Origin: an uncultured Clostridia bacterium
Lineage (GTDB): Bacteria; Bacillota; Clostridia; Oscillospirales; Acutalibacteraceae
Direction: 5' to 3'
Assembly (NCBI GenBank): GCA_937907605.1
Contig: CALCYI010000017.1
Coordinates: forward strand, 1 to 64,000
Length of the DNA: 64,000 nt
In this document: positions 17,137 through 26,169 of the stretch, piece after piece
How the letters are laid out: every line of letters starts with the position of its first letter
How positions within the stretch are numbered: position 1 is the stretch's first letter
The notes under the pieces: model-generated
Told to the model about the DNA's origin: nothing
The model's input: the letters and a program-made list of their open reading frames with translations, nothing else
Database searches by the model: none
Translations under genes and position numbers: made by a program

Positions 17137-20100
17137 ATGGCAAAGGTTTATCGTGTTTTTGTTGAAAAGAAAAGGGGCAACGACATTGAGGCGGGGCATA
17201 TCCTCTCCGACCTTAAAAACAACGTCGGCATTACCGCTCTTACCGAGCTTCGCCTCATTAACCGCTACGATGCCGAGGGACTGAGCGAAGAGGAATTCAA
17301 AAAGGCTGTTTCCCAGGTATTCTCTGAGGCTAATCTTGATAATGTTTATTACGATATCAGCTTTGATGAGGGCTGGCGTTATTTCGCGACGGAGTACCTC
17401 CCCGGTCAGTATGACCAGAGGGCTGACAGCGCCGCGCAGTGTATTCAGCTTCTTACCGCGGGCGAAAGGCCTACTGTCGCTTCGGCTAAAATTATTGCCG
17501 TTAAAGGCGATGTCACCGACGCTGAGCTTGATAAGATTAAAGCATATATTATCAATCCCGTTGAGTCTCGCGAGGCTTCAATGGAGCTCCCTGAAACGCT
17601 TGATATTAAGAGCGACGTGCCCGCCGATATTATAAGACTCACAGGCTTTACCGACAAAACCGACGAAGAAATTGCCGCATACCATGCCGAAATGGGCTTT
17701 GCAATGAGCGTAGCGGATTTATGCTGGGTGCGCGATTACTTCAAAAACGACGAACACCGCGACCCGAGCTTAACCGAGCTCAAGGTTATCGACACCTACT
17801 GGTCCGACCACTGCCGTCACACCACCTTTGCCACACAGCTTGATGAGATAAAAATTGACGAAAGCAAGTATTCCGCCGCTATCGAAAAGGCGCTCGAGGA
17901 ATACTTTGAAGTAAGAAAAGAGGTTTACGGCGACCGTAAGGACAAGCTTGTATGCCTTATGGACATGGCGTGCATCGGCACGAAGGTGCTCAAAAAGCGC
18001 GGTCTTGTAAACGACCTTGACGAGAGCGAGGAAATCAACGCCTGTTCCATTAACGTTGAGATTGAAGTCGACGGCAGAAAGGAGCCGTGGCTCTTACAGT
18101 TCAAAAACGAAACGCACAATCACCCGACGGAAATCGAGCCCTTCGGCGGCGCGGCGACCTGCCTCGGCGGCGCAATCCGTGACCCGCTTTCGGGCAGAGC
18201 GTACGTATATCAGGCAATGCGCGTTACCGGCTCTGGCGACCCGACCGTACCTTTTGAAAAAACGCTCCCCGCAAAGCTCCCGCAGAGTAAAATCACCGTC
18301 GGCGCGGCTCAGGGCTATTCCTCCTACGGCAACCAGATAGGTCTTGCCACGGGGCAGGTTACTGAGCTCTACGACGAGGGGTACGTTGCAAAGAGAATGG
18401 AAATCGGCGCGGTAGTCGGCGCTTCCCCGAAGGAGAACGTTATCCGCGAGGTTCCTCAGGACGGCGACGTAATAATTCTCCTCGGCGGAAGAACGGGACG
18501 CGACGGCTGCGGCGGCGCGACGGGCTCCTCAAAGGCGCATAATTCAATGTCTATCGAAACCTGCGGCGCAGAGGTGCAAAAGGGTAATCCCCCGACGGAG
18601 AGAAAGCTCCAGAGGCTTTTCAGAAATCCCGAGGCTGCTAAGCTTATCAAGCGCTGTAACGATTTCGGCGCGGGCGGCGTTTCCGTCGCTATCGGCGAGC
18701 TTGCCGACGGTCTGAAAATTGACCTTGACAAAGTACCTAAAAAATACGACGGTCTTGACGGCACGGAGCTTGCAATTTCCGAATCGCAGGAGAGAATGGC
18801 GGTGGTTACCGACAAAAAGGACGTTCAGCGCTTTACCGAGCTTGCAAACGAGGAAAACCTTGAAGCGACCGTAGTTGCAGTTGTAACAAACGAAAACCGC
18901 CTCGTTATGACGTGGAGGGGCGACACGATAGTAGACCTCTCGCGCGACTTTCTTAACACCAACGGCGTCGTTCAGCATGCAAGGGCTGAGATTGCGCCGA
19001 TGAATGATAATGATTACAGAACCGCAGTTCCTTCCGCGCTTGAAAACATGAGCGCCGCCGAAGCTCTCAAGGCGAACCTTTCGCGCCTTGAGGTATGCTC
19101 GCAAAAGGGACTCGTTGAGCGCTTCGACTCCTCAATAGGCGCGGCGACGGTATTAATGCCCTATGCGGGCGACTTTCAGCTCACGCCCGAGGAGGCAATG
19201 GTAGCTAAGCTCCCCGTATTAAAGGGTGAAACGGACGACGCCTCTGTAATGGCGTACGGCTTTATTCCGAAGCTTTCAAGCTGGTCCCCATTCCACAGCG
19301 CAGCGTTCGCGGTTACGGAATCGCTCTCAAAGCTCGCCTGCGTGGGCTGCGACCCGTCAAAAGCAAGGCTGACCTTCCAGGAATATTTTGAAAGACTGAA
19401 CGACGTTCCGACTCGCTGGGGCAAGCCCGTATCGGCGCTGCTCGGCGCGCTATCGGCACAGCTCGGCTATAAAACCCCGTCCATCGGCGGTAAGGACTCT
19501 ATGAGCGGCTCTTTTAATGAGTTTGACGTACCGCCCACCCTCGTATCCTTCGCGGTAGGTATGAGCAAGGCTTCAAAGACCGTATCCGCCAAGTTCAAAA
19601 AGGCAGGAAGCGCGGTCAAGCTCCTTGAAATCCCCGTTGATGAAAAGAGCGGTCTCCCCGATTACGAGGCGGCTATGGACTTAATGGTGAGCGTTTATCA
19701 GGGCGTGCGCGACGGCTCAATTCTTGCGGCTTCCGTCGTTAAGGAGGGCGGCGCAGCGGCTCAGGTATGTAAAATGGCTTTCGGCGACAGGCTCGGCTTC
19801 ACCTTCGCAGAGGGACTGAGTAAGGAAACGCTCTTCGCACCGCTCCAGGGCTCGTTCGTGGTTGAGCTTAAGGACGAAAACACCTACGAAGGAATACTGC
19901 TCGGTACGGTTAACGATAACGGCATCTTCCTCCTTGACGGCGCTATTTACACCTGCGACGAGCTTGTTTCAGAGTGGACGAAGAAGCTCGAAAAGGTGTT
20001 CCCGACGGATTCGGGCAAGACGGCAAGAATGCCCGAGGAGGTTCCGCTTTACACCGAGCGTTCAATATTCATCGCTAAAAACAAGGTTGCGAAGCCTAAG

Positions 20101-20889
20101 GTATTTATCCCCGCCTTCCCTGGTACCAACTGCGAGGTTGATACCGCCCGTGCGTTTGAAAAGGCGGGCGCTCAAACCTCAATCCTCGTCGTTAAGAACC
20201 TTACCTCCGCCGATATTAACGACACTATTGACAGAATGGTTAAGGAGATTAACGACAGCCAGATTATTATGCTCCCCGGCGGCTTTTCGGGCGGCGACGA
20301 GCCCGAGGGCTCGGGCAAGTTCATAGCCACCACCTTCCGCAATCCGCGTATCAGCGAGGCGGTTGCAAGGCTTCTCAACACCCGCGACGGACTTATGCTC
20401 GGTATCTGTAACGGCTTCCAGGCGCTTATAAAGCTCGGTCTCGTTCCCTACGGCGAGATTACCGAAACTAAGGAAACCGACCCAACCTTAACCTTTAACA
20501 CTATCGGCAGGCATATTTCCCAGATGGCGTACACGAGGATTACGAGCGTTAAATCGCCGTGGTTCTCCTCGGTAAACGCGGGCGATATCTTTTCAATCCC
20601 GATTTCACACGGCGAGGGACGCTTCGTTGCAAGCGACGAGGTTATGAAGCGATTAATCGCAAACGGTCAGGTTGCAACCCAGTACGTGAACCTTGACGGC
20701 GAGGTGTGCGCCGAAATGCCGTTTAACCCGAACGGCTCCGTATGCGCGGTTGAGGGTATCACCTCACCCGACGGACGCGTGCTCGGCAAGATGGGACACA
20801 GCGAACGAAAGGGCGCTGACCTTTATAAGAACACACCGTTTGAAAAGGATATGAAGCTCTTCGAAAGCGGAGTTAATTACTTTAAATAA
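17137..20889 (+). CDS. purL: Phosphoribosylformylglycinamidine synthase, single chain
   Basis: Purine biosynthesis step 4: FGAR + glutamine + ATP to FGAM. 1250 residues, the fused long form with its own glutaminase. Seen: an N-terminal PurS-like region, the Asp/His motif SDHCRHTTF (about 229), the ATP site KNETHNHPTEIEPFGGAATC in part, a second synthetase half with GGKDSMSG, and a C-terminal class I amidotransferase (PAFPGTNCE, LGICNGFQ with the nucleophilic Cys, ISHGEGRF with the catalytic His). No other pur gene is adjacent. Confidence 0.95.
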   Translation: MAKVYRVFVEKKRGNDIEAGHILSDLKNNVGITALTELRLINRYDAEGLSEEEFKKAVSQVFSEANLDNVYYDISFDEGWRYFATEYLPGQYDQRADSAAQCIQLLTAGERPTVASAKIIAVKGDVTDAELDKIKAYIINPVESREASMELPETLDIKSDVPADIIRLTGFTDKTDEEIAAYHAEMGFAMSVADLCWVRDYFKNDEHRDPSLTELKVIDTYWSDHCRHTTFATQLDEIKIDESKYSAAIEKALEEYFEVRKEVYGDRKDKLVCLMDMACIGTKVLKKRGLVNDLDESEEINACSINVEIEVDGRKEPWLLQFKNETHNHPTEIEPFGGAATCLGGAIRDPLSGRAYVYQAMRVTGSGDPTVPFEKTLPAKLPQSKITVGAAQGYSSYGNQIGLATGQVTELYDEGYVAKRMEIGAVVGASPKENVIREVPQDGDVIILLGGRTGRDGCGGATGSSKAHNSMSIETCGAEVQKGNPPTERKLQRLFRNPEAAKLIKRCNDFGAGGVSVAIGELADGLKIDLDKVPKKYDGLDGTELAISESQERMAVVTDKKDVQRFTELANEENLEATVVAVVTNENRLVMTWRGDTIVDLSRDFLNTNGVVQHARAEIAPMNDNDYRTAVPSALENMSAAEALKANLSRLEVCSQKGLVERFDSSIGAATVLMPYAGDFQLTPEEAMVAKLPVLKGETDDASVMAYGFIPKLSSWSPFHSAAFAVTESLSKLACVGCDPSKARLTFQEYFERLNDVPTRWGKPVSALLGALSAQLGYKTPSIGGKDSMSGSFNEFDVPPTLVSFAVGMSKASKTVSAKFKKAGSAVKLLEIPVDEKSGLPDYEAAMDLMVSVYQGVRDGSILAASVVKEGGAAAQVCKMAFGDRLGFTFAEGLSKETLFAPLQGSFVVELKDENTYEGILLGTVNDNGIFLLDGAIYTCDELVSEWTKKLEKVFPTDSGKTARMPEEVPLYTERSIFIAKNKVAKPKVFIPAFPGTNCEVDTARAFEKAGAQTSILVVKNLTSADINDTIDRMVKEINDSQIIMLPGGFSGGDEPEGSGKFIATTFRNPRISEAVARLLNTRDGLMLGICNGFQALIKLGLVPYGEITETKETDPTLTFNTIGRHISQMAYTRITSVKSPWFSSVNAGDIFSIPISHGEGRFVASDEVMKRLIANGQVATQYVNLDGEVCAEMPFNPNGSVCAVEGITSPDGRVLGKMGHSERKGADLYKNTPFEKDMKLFESGVNYFK

Positions 20890-20899
20890 TACAAAAAGC

Positions 20900-20925
20900 G
20901 GGCGACCATTGGTCGCCCTTAATTA
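20900..20925 (+). terminator. purL terminator
   Basis: Perfect 8-bp stem GGGCGACC / GGTCGCCC with loop ATT, eleven bases after the stop; only a short T-run. Confidence 0.65.
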
Positions 20926-20972
20926 TCGGTAACGGGCAGCGCCCATCCGTAATTCTCAACTCCAACTAAACG

Positions 20973-21239
20973 TTACGCTAAATACCCCATAATTACCGTC
21001 AGCGCGGCGCCTGCGCCGAGCCCGAGCATAAGGAGCAGGCTCCACTGGAGCTTCTGCTTAAAGCTGTATCGCGTTTTCGGCGGGCGCTGGGCGGTTTTTG
21101 AAAACTTCTCCGCCTCGGCGTATAGCTGCTTTTCGTCGCGAGGGGCGCCCTCCGGTCTTACGAAGAAAATGATTTTTTCAAAATACGGCGATTCGGGCGA
21201 GGTGACCTCTAAAATCTGTCTGTTGACTCCCTTAATCAT
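20973..21239 (-). CDS. Small membrane protein, C-terminally anchored, unknown
   Basis: 88 residues, not recognised. RBS TAGGAGC precedes the ATG at 21239. A soluble, charged N-terminal half (residues 1-60) is followed by a single hydrophobic helix (about 66-86), so the bulk is probably cytoplasmic and tail-anchored. It stands alone between purL and a large AT-rich intergenic region. Confidence 0.55.
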   Translation of the reverse strand: MIKGVNRQILEVTSPESPYFEKIIFFVRPEGAPRDEKQLYAEAEKFSKTAQRPPKTRYSFKQKLQWSLLLMLGLGAGAALTVIMGYLA

Positions 21240-21636
21240 ACTTTCAGCTCCTAAAGTTTTATACTAATAGTGTTATTGCTTTTTCCGTTTTTTATTCAGA
21301 ACTAAGCATTTTGTTTTTTGTTGAAAATGAGAAGAAATTTTTACTTGACACGCGTACTCTATAACGTTTTGTAATAAAACAGTTGTTCTTTGTTTTGGGG
21401 AAAAGTCGGTGGAAAATGTTTAAAACTTTTTTAAAAGTCGCCTTATTGCGTAGTTTTACGGCGTTGAAAAAATGTTTTTTCACGGATTAAAGCGCGGTTT
21501 TCAACATTTTACACATAGTTTTCAACATTACAAAATTGTTATAATTTTTTGTATATTTTGCCGATTTTATCTTTAACTCTTGACAAATAAATGCTATAAT
21601 TCAAATAATACAAAAAGTGATAAACGGTGAAAAGAA
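21240..21636. other. AT-rich intergenic region with DnaA-box-like sites
   Basis: No convincing gene in 397 bp. It contains TTTTACACA (21507-21515), an exact TTWTNCACA DnaA box, plus several one-mismatch relatives: TTTTTCACG near 21477, TTTTCAACA twice near 21500 and 21520, and TTTTCCACC on the minus strand near 21412. A GTTGAAAAAA ... TTTTTTCAC arrangement at 21463-21484 resembles one in the dnaA-dnaN gap. A -10-like TATAAT at 21595 probably serves the downstream glycosylase gene. Function not established. Confidence 0.4.
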
Positions 21637-22455
21637 ATGACAATTGATTACAAAAAGGAAAACGTAATTATAAGCGGCGTCGAGTGCTTTGATTTGGACT
21701 TAACGCTCGACTGCGGCCAGGCGTTCCGCTGGGAGAGGCAGGAGGACGGCTCATACACGGGAGTTGCGGGCGGATACTTTTTACATATAATAAAAAACGG
21801 CGATACCGTCGTTCTTGAAAATACAACCAAGGAGAGCTTCGAGGGCTTCTGGCGGCACTATTTTGATTTTGATAAGGACTACGCCGCGATATGCGAAAGG
21901 CTCAAGGAGGATTCCCTTTTAAGCTCAACCATTGATAAGTACTACGGCATACGTATACTTAACCAGGAGCCGTGGGAGGCGCTTTGCTCCTTTGTAATCA
22001 GTCAGCAGAATAACATTAAGCGTATAAAGCTGATTATTAGCCGTCTTTGCAGGGCTTACGGCGACGACCTCGGGGGCGGGAATTACACCTTCCCGTCTGC
22101 CGTTAAGCTCTCCGAACTTTCCGTTTCGGATTTTGAAGCAATCGGCGCAGGCTATCGCGCAAAATACCTTGAAAAGCTTTCTAAGGACGTTGCAAGCGGA
22201 AGAATTGACCTTGAAAAAATAAAAACGCTCCCGCTCGACGAGGCGAGGAAGGCACTGCTTGATATCTATGGCGTGGGCATTAAGGTTGCAAACTGCGCGC
22301 TGCTCTTCGGCTTTGAGTTTTACGGCGCGTTCCCCGTCGACGTGTGGATGAAGCGCGTTATGGAGTATTACCCCGACGGACTCCCCGAATGCTTTAACGG
22401 CATCGAGGGCATAGCGCAGCAGTACCTCTTCCACTGGGCGCGAAATAATCTGTAA
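21637..22455 (+). CDS. ogg: 8-oxoguanine DNA glycosylase/lyase, Ogg1 type
   Basis: 272-residue base-excision repair enzyme that removes 8-oxoguanine and nicks the strand. N-terminal OGG_N-like domain (FDLDLTLDCGQAFRWER, about 17-33), then the HhH-GPD domain with EPWEALCSFVISQQNNIKRI and the diagnostic GVGIKVANCALLFGFEF...PVDVWMKRV, carrying the nucleophilic Lys and catalytic Asp. RBS GGTGA-AAAG. Stop overlaps an ATG (TAATG) at the start of the next reading frame. Confidence 0.9.
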   Translation: MTIDYKKENVIISGVECFDLDLTLDCGQAFRWERQEDGSYTGVAGGYFLHIIKNGDTVVLENTTKESFEGFWRHYFDFDKDYAAICERLKEDSLLSSTIDKYYGIRILNQEPWEALCSFVISQQNNIKRIKLIISRLCRAYGDDLGGGNYTFPSAVKLSELSVSDFEAIGAGYRAKYLEKLSKDVASGRIDLEKIKTLPLDEARKALLDIYGVGIKVANCALLFGFEFYGAFPVDVWMKRVMEYYPDGLPECFNGIEGIAQQYLFHWARNNL

Positions 22456-22499
22456 TGTATATTTCTCATATTATTGCCAATAATCTTAATGGTGATAAT

Positions 22500-23192
22500 A
22501 TGAGAAAATTTTTATCTGTTTTACTTATTCTTTCCGTAATTATCGGAGCGGGCTTTGCCGGTTACGGAACGTACCGCGCATTGTTCGGCGACGGGAGCGA
22601 ATACGCGCTCTCACGCTTCGGCTCAACGGGCGCAGAGGTTACGAAAATTCAAAACAAGCTTAAATCCCTCGGCTTTTATAAAGGAAGCGTCGACGGGATT
22701 TACGGTACTCAGACGAAGAATGCGGTTTACGCCTTTCAGAAAAGCTGCGGCATAACCGCCGACGGTATCGCGGGACCGCAGACGCTGCTTTATCTCGGGC
22801 TCGGCGGCTCGTCCTCGGGCTCGGGCACGGCTAAGTTTTCCGCGCAGGAGGTAAGCCTTCTCGCCAAGGTTATATCAGCCGAGGCGCGCGGCGAAAGCTA
22901 TGAGGGACAGGTTGCGGTCGGCGCGGTGGTGCTTAACCGTATCGCGCACCCCTCCTTCCCCGATACGATGAGCGGCGTAATCTATCAGAAGGACGCCTTC
23001 TCCTGCGTATATGACTCCAACTGGTATCAGCCCGTGGCGGAAAGCGCAAAGCGTGCCGCACAGGACGCAATCAACGGCTGGGACCCGACGGGCGGCGCTA
23101 TATATTATTATAACCCCGCAAAAACCACTAATGCGTGGATACGCTCAAGAACAGTAGTGAAGATAATCGGAAACCACTATTTCTGTATATAA
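22500..23192 (+). CDS. SleB-type spore cortex-lytic enzyme / cell wall hydrolase
   Basis: 230 residues: signal anchor (1-22), peptidoglycan-binding domain (about 36-100; RFGSTGAEVTKIQNKL ... DGIAGPQT) and Hydrolase_2 domain (about 118-230; ISAEARGESYEGQVAVGAV, YYYNPAKT). These domains define SleB/CwlJ-like lytic transglycosylases that break spore cortex during germination, implying spore formation. An ATG at 22455 overlapping the ogg stop would add 15 residues; I prefer 22500 because of GGTGAT just upstream and the clean signal sequence. Confidence 0.85.
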   Translation: MRKFLSVLLILSVIIGAGFAGYGTYRALFGDGSEYALSRFGSTGAEVTKIQNKLKSLGFYKGSVDGIYGTQTKNAVYAFQKSCGITADGIAGPQTLLYLGLGGSSSGSGTAKFSAQEVSLLAKVISAEARGESYEGQVAVGAVVLNRIAHPSFPDTMSGVIYQKDAFSCVYDSNWYQPVAESAKRAAQDAINGWDPTGGAIYYYNPAKTTNAWIRSRTVVKIIGNHYFCI

Positions 23193-23236
23193 TCGGAGCG
23201 AAGCGACCCTCAATTCCGAATTCCGAATTCCGAATT
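23192..23236. repeat. Heptad repeat patch (ATTCCGA)n
   Basis: About three and a half tandem copies of ATTCCGA directly before the SleB terminator; same family as the patches at 26072, 29208, 31749 and 56036. Confidence 0.7.
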
Positions 23237-23265
23237 AAAAAAAGACAGGCATCGCCTGTCTTTTA
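23237..23265. terminator. Bidirectional terminator between SleB and 3D-protein genes
   Basis: Stem AAAGACAGGC / GCCTGTCTTT with loop ATC, A-run on one side and T-run on the other, serving two convergent genes. Confidence 0.85.
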
Positions 23266-23268
23266 ATT

Positions 23269-24498
23269 CTACCATCCTAAGCGGACAATTTTAATTTTAC
23301 ATGAGCCCGTGCCCTTGCGGTAGCAGGCGCTGTGCCCCTCGGGAGTGAAAATATCGATTCTTCCCTTTCTTGAAAGGCCGCTGCCGCCTCTGTCGACCAC
23401 GGTATAGTTAGTACCGTCAACATTGATTACGGAACCGAGAGGAAGCCAGTTACAAGCGACGTAATGCGGATTTTTCATACCGTTTCTGATTTTCTTACCG
23501 CTTGTGGTGATACCCCTTGAGTTGCCGTTACATTTTGCGCAGGCGCAGTAATGAGTTTTTCTTCCGCTGATTGTCTGTCCTACGGAATAACCACCCTTTG
23601 ACTTAACGCCGTTGCTTTTTACGGAGCTCTTTTTCTTTTTCGTGCCGACCCTTACAACCTGCTGAACAGGCTCTTTAACCGTCTTTTCGTCGGTCTTTTT
23701 GCGCTCAACCTCTTTGCCGTTGACGTATTTTACGGAATAGCTTACTTCCTTAACGCCGTCAACGCCCTTGGTCTTAACCTTGGTTTCGCCCTCGTAAAGC
23801 TTCTTGTCCTTAACCTCCTTGGTTGAGAACTTTATCGCCTCAGCCTTTGTTTCGGCTTTATAGGTAACTCTCATTACCTTTATTTTCATATCCTTCTTGA
23901 GCGTCTTGTCAAGCGCCGGCTCGGTATAATCCTCGCCCTCAAGCGTAACGCCAGCAAGCTCAAGCGCGTCCTTAACCGTACCCTCGGTTACGGCGTAGCT
24001 GGTCTTTTTGCCGTCAGCCTTTACGGTAATATTAAACGCTTTTTTAACCTCTATAACCATTCCGTCCTGTACGGGCGCGGTCATTTCATAGTTTGCCTTG
24101 TCGTGCTCGCCGAGCGCCGCTCCGATTTCGCTGAGCGCCTCGCCGACCGTCGCGGCATAAACCCTGTGGGTAGTAACCTTTTTGTCTACGGAAATATTAA
24201 TTGTATTATATCTGCTTATTACAATTTTTCCGCCCTCGCCGCTTACAAAGCCCGTAAGGTCAACCTTATCGTCAGTGTTAACGGTAATTCCTGCTGCTGT
24301 GAGGATTTCGATAGGTTCCGTCTCATTAGTCGTAATTGCGATTTCACTTGCGCCGTCGATAATGTCGAGCTTGTACTCGTTGGTACTGTCGGCAAACGCC
24401 GTGCCTGTGAAGACTGTAATCATAACGATAACCGCAATTACAATTGCGAGCACGGCTCTGAACGAGCGTTTGCCTGCAATTCCTGATTGGTTAGTCAT
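23269..24498 (-). CDS. Secreted YabE-like protein: DUF348 repeats, G5 and 3D domain
   Basis: 409 residues. Signal segment about 12-36 ending FTGTAFA. Ubiquitin-like DUF348 repeats follow (about 40-100, 100-160, 160-210), then a G5 domain (about 215-290; KEVKDKKLYEGETKVKTKG), a Lys/Ser linker and a C-terminal 3D double-psi barrel (about 310-409) containing TTSGKKIRNG, YVACNWLPLGSVI, YTVVDRGG and GRIDIF. The three Asp residues of the 3D active site are recognisable. This layout is found in Rpf/YabE cell-wall lytic enzymes. Strong promoter upstream. Confidence 0.85.
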   Translation of the reverse strand: MTNQSGIAGKRSFRAVLAIVIAVIVMITVFTGTAFADSTNEYKLDIIDGASEIAITTNETEPIEILTAAGITVNTDDKVDLTGFVSGEGGKIVISRYNTINISVDKKVTTHRVYAATVGEALSEIGAALGEHDKANYEMTAPVQDGMVIEVKKAFNITVKADGKKTSYAVTEGTVKDALELAGVTLEGEDYTEPALDKTLKKDMKIKVMRVTYKAETKAEAIKFSTKEVKDKKLYEGETKVKTKGVDGVKEVSYSVKYVNGKEVERKKTDEKTVKEPVQQVVRVGTKKKKSSVKSNGVKSKGGYSVGQTISGRKTHYCACAKCNGNSRGITTSGKKIRNGMKNPHYVACNWLPLGSVINVDGTNYTVVDRGGSGLSRKGRIDIFTPEGHSACYRKGTGSCKIKIVRLGW

Positions 24499-24925
24499 CT
24501 TAATCTCCTTTTCTTTTTGTGATAGAGGTCTGTATTTAGGACTCGCCTATACCTCCGTCACTCGAAGTCTTTGGCATTATAGCACAATTATATAATATGT
24601 CAAACGAAAATGACGGCGAATTTTGTACAATTTTCACAAAAGTCAATTTTATTTTTGTGCAAATGAACAGGTCTCACCCTAAATGTTGTGGTTTTACAAT
24701 TTAGCGTGGTAGAGCGTTAAATTAAAATTTTGTTAAATTTGAAAAAAATCCGCCGTCAAAAAAATTACAAATTGTAACCTTTTGGCTTTGTTAATTACAG
24801 AATTACTACATATTGGGTGTTTCCTCCCCTTTCACGCAAATGCCTTCAATATGTGGGTGCAAAAATTTTGCGAAATAATCGGCTGAAATTTTTTACAGTT
24901 TATATATATAATGTATATAATATAA
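24499..24925. other. Long intergenic region upstream of the 3D-protein gene
   Basis: About 430 bp without a gene. It holds the minus-strand promoter at 24575-24605, an approximate 8-bp-stem hairpin at 24808-24854 (ACATATTG / CAATATGT) whose 31-nt loop contains CCTCCCCTTTC, a small GCAAAA-A-TTTTGC dyad at 24859-24871, and a CTAAAT/ATTTAG hairpin near 24680-24706. No riboswitch class was recognised. Confidence 0.5.
24575..24605 (-). promoter_or_regulatory. Promoter of the G5/3D gene
   Basis: Minus strand: TTGACA, 16-bp AT-rich spacer, TATAAT, leaving a leader of about 75 nt before RBS AAGGAGAT. Confidence 0.8.
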
Positions 24926-24954
24926 TTGACAAATTAATGACTTGAATATATAAT
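24926..24954 (+). promoter_or_regulatory. tRNA-Arg promoter
   Basis: TTGACA (24926-24931), 17-bp spacer, TATAAT (24949-24954), about 10 bp before the tRNA 5' end. Confidence 0.85.
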
Positions 24955-24963
24955 AATGAAGAT

Positions 24964-25040
24964 GTCTCAGTAGCTCAGTAGGATAGAGCGTTCGCCTCCT
25001 AAGCGAAAGGCCGGGGGTTCGAATCCCTTCTGGGACGCCA
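24964..25040 (+). tRNA. tRNA-Arg (anticodon CCT)
   Basis: Cloverleaf read by eye: acceptor GTCTCAG with CTGGGAC, D arm around GTAGCTCAGTAGGATAGAGC, anticodon stem TTCGC/GCGAA with loop CTCCTAA (anticodon CCT, reads AGG), T arm GGGGG-TTCGAAT-CCCTT and encoded CCA (25038-25040). Followed by a terminator. Confidence 0.95.
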
Positions 25041-25046
25041 ACAAGT

Positions 25047-25069
25047 AAAAACCGCCGACGGCGGTTTTT
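25047..25069 (+). terminator. tRNA-Arg terminator
   Basis: Perfect stem AAAAACCGCC / GGCGGTTTTT with loop GAC, then further Ts. Confidence 0.85.
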
Positions 25070-25096
25070 ACTTTATAACATATAGGAGGAAAAGTT

Positions 25097-26074
25097 ATGA
25101 TTAAAATCGGTATTTTAGGCTACGGTAACCTCGGACGCGGCGTTGAAGCGGCGATTAAGAAGAACGGCGACCTTGAGCTTGCGGCGGTATATACAAGGCG
25201 CGCTCCCGAAAGCCTCGTTATTAAAACCGAGGGCGTGCCCGTTAAAAGCGCGGCAGAGCTTGAACTCGGCAAGGAGAACATTGACGTGCTCATAATCTGC
25301 GGCGGCTCGGCGACAGACCTGCCCGAAATGACCCCGAAATACGCGGCGCTTTACAACGTAATCGATTCCTTTGACACCCACGCTAATATCCCCGTTCACT
25401 TTGCGAGCGTTGACGCTGCGGCAAAGGCTGCGGGCAAGGTGGGTATTATCTCGTGCGGCTGGGACCCGGGTATGTTCAGCGTAAACAGGCTTTATGGGAG
25501 CGCAATTCTCCCCGACGGTAGGGACTACACCTTCTGGGGCAAGGGCGTAAGCCAGGGACATTCCGACGCGGTAAGGCGCATTGACGGCGTAATCGACGCA
25601 CGCCAGTACACCATCCCCGTTCCCGAAGCTCTTGAGAGGGTTAGAAACGGCGAAAATCCCGAGCTCACCACGCGCGAAAAGCACACGAGGGAGTGCTTCG
25701 TAGTAGCAGAGGACGGCGCCGACCTTGCAAGGATTGAAAGAGAAATCAAGGAAATGCCGAACTACTTTGCGGATTACGACACGACGGTACACTTCATCAC
25801 CGCCGAGGAAATGGCGCGCGACCACAGCGGACTCCCCCACGGCGGCAGCGTGATTTACAGCGGCGAGACGAGCGACGGCACAAAGCACGTTATTGAGTAC
25901 AGTCTTAACCTTGACTCAAACCCCGAGTTCACGGGCTCCGTAATCGCGGCATACGCGAGAGCTGCGGCAAGGCTTAACGCCGAGGGCAAAACGGGCGCAA
26001 TGACCGTATTTGATATCGCCCCCGCATACCTCAGCACACACAGCGCAGACGAGCTCCGCGCGCACTTCCTCTAA
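25097..26074 (+). CDS. ddh: meso-Diaminopimelate D-dehydrogenase
   Basis: 325 residues, family length. Catalyses reductive amination of L-tetrahydrodipicolinate to meso-DAP with NADPH and ammonia, the one-step branch of lysine and peptidoglycan precursor synthesis. Seen: N-terminal Rossmann motif GILGYGNLGRG (4-14), CGGSATDLPEM, DSFDTHANIP, and CGWDPGMFS with KGVSQGHSDAVRRIDGV, the signature stretch of this enzyme, plus the C-terminal AYARAAARLNAEGKTGA helix. RBS AGGAGG. Alone in its unit. Confidence 0.95.
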   Translation: MIKIGILGYGNLGRGVEAAIKKNGDLELAAVYTRRAPESLVIKTEGVPVKSAAELELGKENIDVLIICGGSATDLPEMTPKYAALYNVIDSFDTHANIPVHFASVDAAAKAAGKVGIISCGWDPGMFSVNRLYGSAILPDGRDYTFWGKGVSQGHSDAVRRIDGVIDARQYTIPVPEALERVRNGENPELTTREKHTRECFVVAEDGADLARIEREIKEMPNYFADYDTTVHFITAEEMARDHSGLPHGGSVIYSGETSDGTKHVIEYSLNLDSNPEFTGSVIAAYARAAARLNAEGKTGAMTVFDIAPAYLSTHSADELRAHFL

Positions 26075-26126
26075 TTCGGAATTCGGAGTTCGGAATTCGG
26101 AATTGTGGGCGGACTTCGTCCGCACC
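26072..26126. repeat. Heptad repeat patch and hairpin after ddh
   Basis: Tandem GGAATTC-type heptads (four to five, one with an A-to-G change) run from the ddh stop, followed by a GC stem GTGGGCGGAC / GTCCGCAC (26105-26126) that may act as terminator. Confidence 0.65.
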
Positions 26127-26140
26127 TAATTAAATAAATA

Positions 26141-26169
26141 TTGACAGAAACGATACCTTGTGTTACAAT
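26141..26169 (+). promoter_or_regulatory. Promoter of the PadR operon
   Basis: TTGACA (26141-26146), 17-bp spacer, TACAAT (26164-26169). The -10 lies inside the nested palindrome at 26153-26194. Confidence 0.85.

Noticed and set aside
21292..21483. 63-residue minus-strand frame in the purL-ogg gap
   Set aside because: Low-complexity Lys/Phe/Asn-rich translation, no RBS, and it lies over the DnaA-box-like AT-rich DNA.
24499..24840. Possible ydaO/yuaA-type c-di-AMP riboswitch before the 3D-domain gene
   Set aside because: Such genes often carry one, but the conserved blocks could not be found on the minus strand.
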